In this document: one piece after another, positions 22,722-33,189 of the stretch
How the letters are laid out: each line of letters opens with the position of its first letter
How positions within the stretch are numbered: position 1 is the stretch's first letter
NCBI GenBank assembly: GCA_014529385.2
Contig: CM043971.1
Coordinates: 94,899,840 to 94,963,839 of the forward strand
From: Adiantum capillus-veneris
Taxonomy: Eukaryota; Streptophyta; Polypodiopsida; Polypodiales; Pteridaceae
Length of the DNA stretch: 64,000 nt
Reading direction: 5' to 3'
Made by a program: the position numbers and the translations under genes
Notes under the pieces: generated by a model
What the model was told of the DNA's origin: nothing
Databases searched by the model: none
What the model saw: only the letters and a program-made list of their open reading frames with translations

Positions 22722-22964
22722 AAAAACTCTCCATTCTTTCACTTGGTGTAGTATATGATTAATTTGCAAATGTTTCGTTATGTGCTTATGAATAGTATTT
22801 GTAATGGTTTTGTTGTGAGTTCAATGATTTATGTATAGAATTTTTAGAGTGAAAGAGAGATTAAGTGAAGTGAGCAAGCATTCTGGAGAGTGTAGGAGTT
22901 GTATTGGATTTAAATGGAAACCCTCGGGAGAGGGAGGGGGAAGGGGGTCCAACCTGTCTTAGCG

Positions 22965-23118
22965 GTAATGTTTGCGGCAATAATCGCGGATATTTGCGCG
23001 GTAATATGTGAGGTAAAGTGCCGCTTCTGCATCAAAACGATTCTCTCTCCTCATTTTGAATTCCTCTCTCTTGTTTTGCGGTAATGGCCCGTGGTAAACA
23101 CCACGATCTCTCATAGTG
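22965..23118 (-). repeat. CACTA right end: subterminal repeats and terminus
   Basis: Inverted copies of the motif (AGCGGTAATG, GCGCGGTAATATG, TGCGGTAATGG) lead to TCTCATAGTG ending at 23118, which on the other strand is CACTATGAGA, a CACTA-type terminus. This is the likely 3' boundary of the TNP2 element. Inside it at 23080-23105 is a GTGGTAAACACCAC palindrome. Confidence 0.6.
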
Positions 23119-23916
23119 AACTCTTTGACATTGACCCAAACACGGGTGATGCAGGGACTATCATCGACACAGGGGGAAATCTCTCAACCACCAATGAACT
23201 GTTTTGTAATCTTTGAGCCACTCACACAATGTCTCTTTCTCTCTCTCCCTCATTCCCCCATAGACACATACTTTTGTGATGGTTTTATCTGCCACAACAA
23301 AATGAGGTCTATGCCATTGATTAAATTATGATGAGGATGTGAGTAGTACTCATTTGACAACGTTGCAAGCGCATCTCATCTACCAATTCCCTCGTCCTAT
23401 TTAAATTCCAAGTAGACTCGACCATGAAATCCACCATCTTTCGTAGTGCTAATCCTTGGACTATCGTCCTCTATAGCCTTACATATTAAGTCATGCCATG
23501 TATACCATTTTCATTTCATTTTATTTTTCTTTCCCAAGGTCAAAAATTTCACCATCCTCCACCAATCCAATGTTCAGATTTTTACACCTTTGCTCGGTAT
23601 CTTTGCAGTGTTTATTTTGACTGGTACATATTTAGGACGATAGGATGATGACACCGGGCAATAGAGCTCTTGAACCACTACATGTTGAAGCATTTCAATC
23701 ATTGAAAATGCACAAACAAAGCCTTCTTATCTCAGCAGATGTCTCTTGGCTGATCGAGGCCAAAACAAAGTTTTATTAGGACCAGAATCAATGTACATTA
23801 TGGCATAGTTCTTTGGTGTAGAGGACTCTTTGAATTAGATTGTAGAGGGTATATAAAATACTAAAAGCTAATTAGACCCAAAGTATACTACTAGCTTGCA
23901 TGGCCATGACACATAC
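23119..23916. other. Sequence between the CACTA end and the LTR element
   Basis: AT-rich, with short reading frames and no recognised domain. It was probably continuous with 29202 onward before the LTR element inserted. Confidence 0.4.
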
Positions 23917-24402
23917 TGCTACAGACGGAAACATGGCTGCCCTGCAAAATACCCAAGATAACACAATATCTAGCATAAACTAACAAATATGCATACCTGG
24001 TGATTCCCATAGCACATAAACCACGACGTTGCGAACAAAGAGAGACTGAGAGCGAGGCAGAGCAAGAGAGCACGTGTAGGCGCACCTCCTAGAGAGGAGT
24101 GCTACGTCGGCACGGCGAGAGAGAAGAAGTGGAGAGGAGAGAAGAATAAGGCAGACACTGGGTGCAATCTCCCCCCGTGCAAGAGTGACCATTTCCCTCT
24201 TGCACGTATTTAATTTATAGATTCTTGAATGGTCAAAGTGAGTACAAACTGGCCGGCCGGTCATAAATGGCCAAAGCTCATAAAGAGCACTTGAATAATA
24301 AAATGTACATAAAATATGATATCCTTTGCAATAGCTTAGCTCGGTCAAGCCTTTTCCACCTGTCACAACTGCAATAAATAATAAGATATCAATTCCATAA
24401 CA
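23917..24402 (-). repeat. 3' LTR of the LARD-like element
   Basis: Plus strand TGCTACAGACGGAAACATGG ... ATTCCATAACA. It differs from the 28715-29201 copy at scattered sites (for example TACGTCGGCACGGCG against TACGCCGACAGGGCG), consistent with moderately recent insertion. Confidence 0.88.
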
Positions 24403-24844
24403 TACCTCTCCGTTGGAGAGCAACTGTCCTCAGTTGCAAAGATAAAAGTCTGCAAACAATACTCGTCAAAAACAGTGAGTAGTATGTTGTGTAAAAAACA
24501 TCACATAATAAAAGAAAAAGTTATGAAACTAAACAACATTAGCTTATGCGTGCCGTCATCCACATACTACCTATTCTAGTGTCCCATACCACTAGAATAA
24601 GCAGTATATGTCATACCTTGATGAATCAGGATATCATTGGTCACACTCATCATCAATCTCATAATGTCAAGTCTCATCACATAAACACTGTCGTGATAAA
24701 GTAATCATCAGATACCAAATCCCAATCGAATTCCAATTCCACAATATAATTCCAAATCCAAATCACTTTCATTATGTACCCGGGTAACAAAATCATACCA
24801 GTTACATTGTTTGCCAGCCAGTGCAGCATGATTTTGTGATCGGT

Positions 24845-25075
24845 GTTGCCTCAACCGACGAATCTACACCAAGAAGACGTGTTGCCTAGATCGGCGAATC
24901 TGCACTAATGCTGCCTAGATCGGCGGATCTGTATTTACCATTATGAATGGATTTTCAATTTGTTAATGTGATGCCTAAATCGGCGGATCGGCACAGATAA
25001 TTGGTGTTGCCTAAATCGACGAATCTACATCAAGATGAGCATTTACACACTGCCTAAATCGGAGGATCTGTGTGC
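24845..25075. repeat. Interspersed 20-bp motif, six copies
   Basis: Variants of TGCCTARATCGGCGRATCTG occur at about 24846, 24882, 24911, 24971, 25006 and 25050, separated by unrelated AT-rich spacers of 10-40 bp. The core GATCGGCGRATC is partly self-complementary. It lies inside the non-coding interior of the LARD-like element. Confidence 0.75.
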
Positions 25076-26139
25076 ATGTGACCAATGGACTAGACAGGGC
25101 ATAAAAACATTAAAAAAATGTACTACCTGTTTCACACCACATCGGAGTAAGATTGAGTAACAAAGTACTGACAAATCGGTATTTAACGGAAAGCACCGCA
25201 AGGCACATGAGTAGCTGCATATCTCAATGTGGAATGATCGCAATAGCAATTTCGTTTCATACAAGTATTGGCACAATGTTGGAGAATGCAGGTAGTTAAA
25301 AGAGCCATGCATTCTTTCAAGAGATAAATGGTAATTAAGCTGATAAGTGTGCTAGAGGTGGTGAATTTATGTAACGTTGTTGTTCTCTCTGGAATGGTAT
25401 TAGGAAATATGTGTAGGACTATGAGTATCTAAGAGAGTGTTATCAGTGTATAATTACTTGTGTTCTGAGAAGATTTTTCAAAAACCAAAATGAAAATGCG
25501 GAGAGAGATTACCTTTTCGCTGTCTGTAAATCATTAGACGCTGGATGATGTACTGCATCTGAAATATGTACCAGTCTGTGCGTGGGGAGAGAGATACTAG
25601 TAGGAGAGAACTGTAATTAGCAAAAGTCATTTACAATGATGAGCCTTGGATTAATCGGAAAATGAGATGAATCAATATATTGTAGATTCTTTTTGTTTGA
25701 ATAAATGGAGTAGTCCCCTTGATATCGCAAGTTGTTGTCTCTAAAGTGCTTAACATTGTAAAATTTATTATTTATAATTGTTAAAGGGCATTGACTAGTG
25801 TTTAATGATGATATCACAAGCATACTAGCGTCTAGTCATGTATCATGGGCATAAATCATATAAAGGTCATACGATAAACAATAGATTGGTCCAACAAATA
25901 AAGAAAACAATACAAAATTGATATGACCTTAGCTGCTCTTTCAGACATTGCTAGTTAAACGTCAACTATGTAAAAGAATATGCATCAATAAAATGCCTGG
26001 CAAGACCAAAAACTTAAACTTCTAAAAAATAAAAACATGTACTAGGTATGTAGTATGAGAGTCTGCATGTAGGGAAACTATTGCATTGGTCATCAAAGAG
26101 TTTTGTGGATGTGCGCTTTGATAAGTAGTCTTGGGTGGT

Positions 26140-26175
<36 letters not shown>
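26140..26175 (+). repeat. Uninterrupted run of 36 G
   Basis: A homopolymer of 36 G between TTGGGTGGT and CACTATTG. It could form G-quadruplex structures, and its length may be affected by sequencing or assembly. Confidence 0.9.
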
Positions 26176-26178
<3 letters not shown>

Positions 26179-26212
26179 TATTGTGGAGGTGTTAGATGCA
26201 GCAGAAAGACGT

Positions 26213-26790
26213 GAAATGATATGAAATAGGATATTACATTAAACGCCTTAAAAAGCCAAAATTACATTTTGAGTCCAAAACTGTTACAATGAGGGTGAAT
26301 CCAATCCAATGTTTGGGTACTAAAATAAAATGAAGTAAAGTAAAAGACTAAAATTAAAACCCTAAAAGTGTCATACAAAAATGGTCATCATCGTCGTTCA
26401 TTCTTGTGGATGCGCGGCAAGGGGCATTTATCTAAGAATGTATTGTACTGGTCATTGAGGAGCTTCCTCAATGTTTGTCATGGTAAGGAATCCTGGTGGG
26501 ATGGGGAAGAGAGATATAGAAATGAAATGAAATTTTATCATACTCGTTGGCCATTTGAGTATGGGATCAAAAGTCGACCCTCTCCACACAATCGCAATGC
26601 CTGAAGCCTCAAACTATTGGAGCCCCTTCTTGAACTGCCACGCCCTTTGCGATATGGGTAAGAAATGAAATGAAGTGTGACATTAACCGTGTTGAAAAGG
26701 TGAAAATTACATATGAGGCTGGATGTGATACAATTTCTGGGTACAAAATTAAATGAAGTATAATATTTAAAGACTCAAAAAAAAAAATTC
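26213..26790. repeat. Diverged direct repeat pair
   Basis: 26213-26360 and 26664-26790 share an order of motifs (GAAATGA..., ACATTAA.CG, AAAATTACAT, CAAT...TGGGTAC.AAAT, AAATGAAGTA), suggesting an old duplication inside the LARD-like interior. No coding function is seen. Confidence 0.4.
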
Positions 26791-27209
26791 AGCTCGTCAA
26801 TGTCCAAGCATGCTCTGCATCGAGCTCGCCTGAGAAGGTATTGCAGCCGCTCTGCAGACCGTCATCAAAATCTACCTCTGTAGGTAGTCGAGAGAGAAGA
26901 GAGGAGATGAGGTTGCAGCTGGTGCAACTGGTACACGGGAGGGAAAGCTCCACGCTGTGTGGCTATGAACGGTCCTCTGTTAGGTGCTGCATGCGCAAGC
27001 CTAGTGGCGTAGAGCAAGTGTCGGCGGTAGCAGTTTTTTCATGGAGAGCGGTTGCAGACGATGGGCGGTTGAGGGTTTGCAAACGGAGTGGCTACTATTA
27101 ATGTCTCGTTCTTTGATGGCGAGGTGCTACGCTTGATAACCTTGACAGAACAAAACCTTCTAATTTCCATCACTAATTACAGGCCAGCATTTAAATGCTT
27201 TTGCCTTTT

Positions 27210-27566
27210 TTACACCTTTTTCGTACTCTGTTGCCCTTCGCTAGCAGCTACGCCTGCGACTACCGCCTCTTTCTCCGTTTGCTTGATCATCTCTTTGTCC
27301 GGTGGTAATGTGTCAATCACCTCTTCATCCTCCACCGTGTCGGCCCTGACGTCCTTGTCCTTTGCCGGATCATACGTATGATCCCCCTCTTCCTCTTCCT
27401 CGTCTCCCAAATTTGTTGCATCCTTTGCTTGCCTGCCCTCTTCTGCCACCTCCTTTTCCGTCTCCGCCGGCGCCTCCTCGTCCGTAGGTAGCTCTGCTAT
27501 CGCCTCCTGCTCGTCCTGAGTTGCATGAAGGTTTGCAAGCGGAGGCAGAGAGAGAGAGGTATACAC
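27210..27566 (-). CDS. Hypothetical acidic ORF in the LARD-like interior
   Basis: A frame of 118 codons starting at an ATA/ATG-type codon is very rich in Glu, Asp and Ala (GDEEEEEGDHTYDPAKDKD). It is in the same orientation as the element's transcription. No domain is recognised, and acidic low-complexity ORFs can arise from CTC/TCC-rich DNA, which the plus strand shows here. It may be nothing more than composition. Confidence 0.2.
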   Translation of the reverse strand: MYTSLSLPPLANLHATQDEQEAIAELPTDEEAPAETEKEVAEEGRQAKDATNLGDEEEEEGDHTYDPAKDKDVRADTVEDEEVIDTLPPDKEMIKQTEKEAVVAGVAASEGQQSTKKV

Positions 27567-27689
27567 AGAGACTGTGTGGTCATCCGTGTCTCAGCTGGCA
27601 AAGGTGGTCATGCAAGGGTGGGAAAATAATACTGGAAGAGAAAGAAGAAAAAAAAAACACCGGCTGTGGTTGGTGTAGAAGGGGCCACC

Positions 27690-27703
27690 GGGGGGGGGGG
27701 GGG
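27690..27703 (+). repeat. G14 homopolymer
   Basis: Fourteen G after GGGGCCACC, in a G-rich stretch of the LARD-like interior. Confidence 0.85.
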
Positions 27704-28701
27704 TACTGATGGCTATGCATGGAAAGGCAGAGGAAGAAGGACGACCCAGTTCTCAAGACCCTAGTCTGCATGGTGGGTGGCCGAGTAGGTGCTCTGAGAG
27801 AGATAAAGAGCATTTGTTTGGCTCAGAGAGAGAGAGAGAGAGAGAGAGTTTGACTGCGTGTGTGGCTCAGCATGGTCGTAAAGTTGTTCTGTTCCAGTAG
27901 ATGCCTCCTAGTGGTTGAGGGTCGAGTGGTTGTCAGGGTTGGCCTTTTCGGCGCCTGTCATGCGATGCATCTAGTGGAAAGAGTGAGGGATAAAGACGGA
28001 AACGTGGGGCGGCTAAGTGCACTGCAAACAACTGGCTGCATGCTTCCTGAACATGAAAAAGGAAAAAAATGGACGCCACTAGCTGTTTAGTATCGTTTGC
28101 TGGTAGCCATTGCCCTGCAGGCTACTCACAACCGCTAGCTATGATGGCATCGAACGGCAGTTGGCAGCGATGGGCACTGGTTTTGTGTACTTACTGTGGC
28201 ACAACAATAACGATGATGTAGGGAGCTGGTTGGGCGCTTTGGTTACTGCATGTTGCCGAGTTTCTAGCGCAGGTAGCGAAACCTCATATGATATCTTATG
28301 CTAGCGTGAGAAATAGATTTAATTCATCATCAGCCTTCAACAAGCTTCTCCTACCTTCATCGGCTATTTTTCTTGTCCTACACTATCCTCTCAATCGTAC
28401 CCGACTCTTAATTCATCGATTCCGAGCATGAAAATTCATGTACATGCTACTCATAGTACAATCAATTGCACACAAATGCCTAATAAGTACTTTATAATTT
28501 ATCTTTTATATGTAATTTAATCGCAATATTACGCTATTCAATTAGCCATATCTAGCTAATAATTGGCAATCAAACATATATAGATGAAGCATAGGCGTTT
28601 AATGTCAAAGATGAGACATAATATAATATATATAAAAAAATGATGCAACACTTAGCTTTGATAAATGAAGTTCGCCATAGCATACAAGACCGTCTCCTTG
28701 A

Positions 28702-28713
28702 GCTCTGATACCA
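28702..28713 (-). promoter_or_regulatory. Primer binding site (initiator tRNA-Met)
   Basis: Plus strand GCTCTGATACCA, minus strand TGGTATCAGAGC, one base from the end of the 5' LTR (28715). Confidence 0.85.
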
Positions 28714-28714
28714 C

Positions 28715-29201
28715 TGCTATAGACGGAAACATGGCTGCCTTGCAAAATACCCAAGATAACACAATATCTAGCATAAACTAACAAATCTGCATACCTGGTG
28801 ATTCCCATAGCACATAAACCATGACGTTGCGAACAGAGAGAGACTGAGAGCGAGGCAGAGCAAGAGAGCACGTGTAGGCGCACCTCCTAGAGAGGAGTGC
28901 TACGCCGACAGGGCGAGAGAGAAGAAGTGGAGAGGAGAGAAGAATAAGGCAGACATTGGGTGCAATCTCCCCCCGTGCAAGAGTGACCATTTCCCTCTTG
29001 CACGTATTTAATCTATAGATTCTTGAATGGTCAAAGTGAGTACAAACTGGCCGGCCGGTCATAAATGGCCAAAGCTCATAAAGAGAACCTGGATAATAAA
29101 ACGTACATAAAATATGATATCCTTTTGCAATAGCTTAGCTCGGTCAAGCCTTTTCCACCTGTCACAGCTGCAATAAATAATAAGATATCAATTCCATAAC
29201 A
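28715..29201 (-). repeat. 5' LTR of the LARD-like element
   Basis: See the element entry; plus strand TGCTATAGACGG ... TTCCATAACA. It is the copy adjacent to the primer binding site. Confidence 0.88.
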
Positions 29202-30107
29202 CAGACATTTAGTGTAGATGCATTTGAAACATGCATGTACAAGCGACAAAACAAAATTAGGAATATTCTAAAGAATCAACTAGCAAGCTCAATTTTTACA
29301 GATTCCTAGGTGTAAAATCGATTGATGCACTAGATGTGAAGGTGATTGAATCAATTGACATAGTGATGCGCAAAAAAATACCGCCAATGCAAACTTTATT
29401 CCCAATTCATGGTATGGCTCTTAATACATAGCTTTTTATCCCTTTTCATAACGCCTTTTGCATTAGCAATCATATGGGTGCTAGTCCTTGACACATAAAT
29501 AACCCCTCCCTTCGATCATACAACCCCCAATCTCCACAAATTAACTAGGATCAACAAAATGTGAAACCCTACCATAGTAAACAGTGAGGAACTCAAGTTT
29601 TGAAGATTAATCCCCTTTTGACGAGCCTTGTGAGAAACTTACTTGTTTTCAAAGACAACTATTTACAAGTAAAATGTAGGACCGATACAATCTCAAACAT
29701 GGGTTTTCCACTCAAAATGATTTTCATTGCAAATCAGTCTATGTGACCACTACCAAGAATATTTATCTACCCTTAATACCTCTCATCAAAATCTTTACAT
29801 GTATTCAACAATATTCGTATTATTTTAGTGTTTTATCAGCAGTGAAAGGATATGTTTGTAGGTGTCTATAATCCTTTCACTTTCTAAATTGGTATAAACA
29901 GTCATAAAAGTCTCCCCTACGTAATAGTTTTGATTTTTTAAATATATAAATTTGTATCACTCTAGAAATCAAGCGGCAATGCTATTCTTTTTACGTAATT
30001 ACTAGACATAAATTGATTTTCCGTAGGAAGGATGACACATTGTTTTTATGACTCGAGGCTTTGCAAGACTCTTTTATAGGTTGTAGACACACATTAGATT
30101 CTTTCCA
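29202..30107. other. AT-rich spacer, no gene seen
   Basis: AT-rich, with no long frame and no recognisable repeat. It probably belongs to the region upstream of the TNPA-like gene or to older insertions. Confidence 0.4.
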
Positions 30108-30164
30108 CATTGGATTCTTTCAACATTGGATACTATAGAGAATCCAATGTTAAAGAATCCAATG
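30108..30164. repeat. Inverted repeat (24-bp arms)
   Basis: Arms 30108-30131 (CATTGGATTCTTTCAACATT...) and 30141-30164 (...AATGTTAAAGAATCCAATG) are complementary apart from a single-base difference, around ACTATAGAG. A further ATTAGATTCTTTCCACATTGG precedes it, so each arm is itself built from a repeated (A)CATTGGATTCTTT unit. It lies 77 bp before the TNPA-like start codon. Confidence 0.85.
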
Positions 30165-30240
30165 TTTGAAAAAAATCAATGTGTAAATTTTTAATCATAT
30201 ATTCAAATTGTATACCCTAGTTTAATCTTTGTCGTAATAA

Positions 30241-31722
30241 ATGCAGACCATGTCTTCTTCTTCCACACCACGCTTTCGCAGCATTGAGGATTTCATAGCA
30301 GACGGGATGTCATATCTCGACGCTCTCTCTGCCTATCATTCACAGCCGTCGCCTCAGCAGTCATCATCAGGGTTTGGCTGGTTTCGGGACGCTCTAGGTG
30401 GGTCCACTGCCGTACCTGTGATCGATCCAGATGTGGAGAGGGCATTGCGTCTTCGGGCTGAGTGGTTAGGTTCACAGCAGACCCTTACACAACGCTATTC
30501 ACCGGCGCAGCTAGCAGCTTTTGGATTATCAGAGGTCTCTACTCCGACTGTTGGCACTCCATACCTGCAGAGTTTTCCAGCTACAGCTCCAGGTTCAACT
30601 TTTCCTTCACAAGGTCCAACGCCCCAGGGTCCGACGCCGTTGGGTGCAACGCCACAGGGTCCGATGCCACGGGCGTCCACCTATTCCACCTTCTGTCCCA
30701 GATTCACGTCGGCGCTCTTCCGGCAGTCAGCGTCAGGGCAGCTCACGCGCTAGCGCCGGTCGATCTCGACGAGGGAGCGGAGCTAGTTGTTGTTTTGCGG
30801 GGGGGGGGAGTACTACAGATTCTCCTCCACAGTCACCACTCCCTTCTCCAGCAAAAGATGAGGGCCATGACATGCCTTCACCAGATGCTCGCGGGTTATA
30901 CTACCAGGTTCATAGAGGAGGTATGGTGGATCTCGGGACAGCACAGGGCAGGAGATTCCGCACACACGTCAACCAATTAATCCACTCCACATATATCAAT
31001 TGTTTTCTCAAATTTGATCAGCAAGATCTCTACAAACTCACATATATAGAGAAAACCATGCACATGCGTTTCCCCAACCCTGAGGAACAACAATTCTCAA
31101 GGCAATGGTTGCAAGAGCATGTCAAAACATTTCTGAAGAACAAAAAATCTAGTGTGAGGAGAGCGGCAAAGAAGACAATGGAGTCTCCAGAGCATAGCTA
31201 TCAGCCAGGAAATGTCCATGATGTGGAGTGGGAGACTGCTATGGGCGAGAAAGAGGACGAAAGGGCAACCGATGCGAGGATGTATACGCGTCAAGTTGAG
31301 GCCAGATCCCATCAGACTCCTACGCATTATGGTTCGGGAGGAAAAACGGCTTGGAAAGACAAATATGTAAGTAAAAATATTAGTTTTATTGTAAAAAATC
31401 TAATGTTTTTCATTTAATTAATTGGTTGCTATTTTTTGTCAGTATAACATTACCATGAGTCGCCCGACCAGAGAAGTGCAGAGATATAGAGAGAACCATA
31501 CCGAGTATCAAACTTGGTGTTGGTTGTTTGAAAATCAAATGATCTCTCGAGAGGAGTTCGAAAATGCGTGCAGAAGTCTGCAACATGTAAGTTTAATCTT
31601 ATCTAAATAATCAAATTGTTGTTTTTATATCAAATATTAAATAACAAAGTGTTAATTGTTTCTTTTTTATGGTTTTACAGAGTCAAGGAGTTCCACGTGA
31701 AATGCCGCCAACTCCCCCATGA
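30241..31722 (+). pseudogene. CACTA TNPA-like accessory protein (plant transposase Ptta/En/Spm type)
   Basis: ATG at 30241 starts MQTMSSSSTPRFRSIEDF and a Ser/Pro/Gln-rich N-terminal region with repeated GPTPQGPTPLGATP. A frame change at about 30670-30690 leads into SGSQRQGSSRASAGRSRRG and then RRFRTHVNQLIHSTYINCFL, FPNPEEQQFSRQWLQEHVKT and FLKNKKSSVRRAAKK. Exons join through introns 31367-31442 and 31587-31680 (GT..AG), giving REVQRYRENHTEYQTWCWLF and the stop TGA at 31720. This layout (low-complexity N terminus, helical W...K..R region, late exon) matches the second gene of CACTA elements, whose product binds subterminal repeats. It lies 0.5 kb from a subterminal repeat block. Confidence 0.55.
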
Positions 31723-31724
31723 GC

Positions 31725-31915
31725 ATCCTCTATTTTGTATATGCGGGCCCCGTTTGCCCTATCCCACATGACCATACTCTATTTTGTACACGCGGGCTTT
31801 TTTTGCCCTTTATGTAAATGCAATACCTATCATTTTTTGGCTCAATACCTCCCCCAATTGTAATTCCACTTATGTAAATGAAATTATCAATCTTTTTTTG
31901 GCTCAATGTATTGTC
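31725..31915 (+). repeat. Duplicated 3' UTR segment
   Basis: CTCTATTTTGTA(T/C)A(T/C)GCGGGC..TTTGCCCT occurs twice (31730, 31767), and TTATGTAAATG.AAT....ATC.TTTTTTTGGCTCAAT occurs twice (31810, 31872), so the segment after the stop codon contains two interleaved tandem duplications. Confidence 0.6.
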
Positions 31916-31980
31916 TAATTGTGATATTTTGTTGTAATTAATAATAATTTTGTAAAATAACTAAAATAAATAAAAAAATA

Positions 31981-32026
31981 GATGACCTTTTGGATGGTCC
32001 TGCAAAGGACAATCCAAATGGTCATC
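31981..32026. repeat. Perfect-ended hairpin inside the CACTA 3' region
   Basis: GATGACCTTTTGGATGGTCC TGCAAA GGACAATCCAAATGGTCATC folds with long near-complementary arms. Immediately after is CTGTTTTTTTATAATAAATCC and the subterminal repeats. The minus strand AAACAGATGACC resembles AAACAGATGGCC at 19888-19899, the inner border of the left repeat block. Confidence 0.75.
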
Positions 32027-32039
32027 TGTTTTTTTATAA

Positions 32040-32281
32040 TAAATCCCTTCGCGGTAATGCTCGCGATAAACCTGACGCGGTAATATGTGCGGGTACTGTT
32101 GCAGCAAAGCACGCAGTAATATTTGCAAAAATATTGTCGCATCCATTATCGCATCAGTTACCGCTAGACCATTACCGCCAGCTTTGCCGCAGTATTTGCC
32201 GCGTACAGCAATTTTTATATTTCAAGTTTGTTTGTTTTTTTGCGATAATGTGAGCGATAATACCGCGCATATGTTATAGTG
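32040..32281 (-). repeat. CACTA right end: subterminal repeats and CACTATAA terminus
   Basis: At least ten variants of GCGGTAAT, GCGATAAT, ATTACCGC and TTATCGC occur in both orientations. The block ends GCGCATATGTTATAGTG at 32281, on the minus strand CACTATAACATATGCGC. The next three bases GTT are the candidate target duplicate. This is the 3' boundary of the element carrying the TNPA-like gene. Confidence 0.75.
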
Positions 32282-32684
32282 GTTGCGGTGGAATGTCGAG
32301 TAGCCTTTGGCCTATGCGGACGCCAATGAGATTGACATAGTACAACTGGGCATAGAAGTCACTCTTCTTGTTCAGCAAGAGCTTGATATACTGCATTGGA
32401 GGTAGGCCATTCTTGTGAGTGTTTCTCACAAAGAATGATTGTGCCTGATTGGTCCTGCCTTTTGTGTTCTTTGAAGGAGGGTGGTAGTTTTCAAAAATGA
32501 CAAACCCGACAGCATCAATATTGTGGCTCCAATCGGGAAGACAATACACAATTTTTTGCATTCCTAGGTGTGAAATGATAGAATGAATTCCCTTATTCAA
32601 GCCCATAAGCCCCGATACAGTGAAATCAGTCTCCACACCGGTGTTTATTCTCTCGCATCCAAAAAAAAACTTTGGAATTCCCAC
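32275..32684 (-). pseudogene. Unidentified coding sequence cut by the CACTA terminus
   Basis: The minus-strand frame reads like a normal protein: TGVETDFTVSGLMGLNKGIH, IVYCLPDWSHNIDAVGFVIF, SFFVRNTHKNGLPPMQYIKL, and YYVNLIGVRIGQRLLDIPPQ. It ends in PL-stop, where CTA TAA is supplied by the CACTATAA terminus itself, so the true coding sequence continued across the insertion site (32282). Just upstream, ACGTCCAG|TGGGAATTCC at about 32690 looks like an intron acceptor. I do not recognise the family. Composition is mixed hydrophobic/charged without repeats. It may be a host gene exon or part of another element. Confidence 0.45.
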
Positions 32685-32734
32685 TGGACGTCACGATGGA
32701 ATTATCAGTGTATCAACAGAAAGGTTCATAAGGG

Positions 32735-33188
32735 AAAATTTGGACTCTCAAAGGGACCCTATAAGGACTTTGACTTTCTCTCTTTTGTCCAAAATAGGCG
32801 CACGGTAAAAAATTTATAAATGAAATCAAAATTTATCGAACCTTTTGAATTTAGAATGTACTCGTCGAGATCTATCTATTGATATATAGCATACCATCAG
32901 ATTCCTTATATTCTAGAAGACTCCATTTTTTGATGTGACAACTATGTCTTATAAATGAAATCTCTCCCCACATTTTAGGTTCAGTGGGGAGGCTATAACA
33001 TCTACAGATCAACTCCAAATTTATCAGAGTTTGGGGATTTAGAACCTGCTTTCTAAGATCTTTCCAATGATATATTGGCTGATAGGGTTTTGACAAAGCG
33101 TTTATATACTTGACCGGGTTGCCCACTTTGGACAAGAGAGAAAAAGTCAAACCTACTCATCGTGCCCTTTTGAGAGTCCATATTTTTC
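32735..33188. repeat. Inverted repeat with 70-bp diverged arms
   Basis: 32735-32804 (GGACTCTCAAAGGGACCCTA ... TCTTTTGTCCAAAAT) is the inverted counterpart of 33122-33188 (CTTTGGACAAGAGAGAAAAA ... TTTTGAGAGTCCATATTTTT), with several mismatches. The 317-bp space between contains a related internal pair (GAGATCTATCTATTGATATA, AAGATCTTTCCAATGATATA). It resembles a fold-back element; target duplicates were not identified. Confidence 0.6.
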
Positions 33189-33189
33189 C

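Larger units (their letters stand above)
23917..29201 (-). mobile_element. Complete LTR element without pol (LARD-like)
   Basis: Direct repeats 23917-24402 (486 bp) and 28715-29201 (487 bp) are about 97% alike by eye and have TG..CA ends on both strands. On the minus strand the right copy is the 5' LTR: one base inward, 28702-28713 reads TGGTATCAGAGC on the minus strand, the standard initiator-Met tRNA primer site. The left copy is the 3' LTR, preceded on the minus strand by ACGGAGAGGTA. Flanking pentamers are CATAC (23912-23916) and CAGAC (29202-29206), a target duplication with one mismatch. The 4.3-kb interior has no gag, protease, RT or integrase, so it must be mobilised by other elements. 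Confidence 0.85.
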
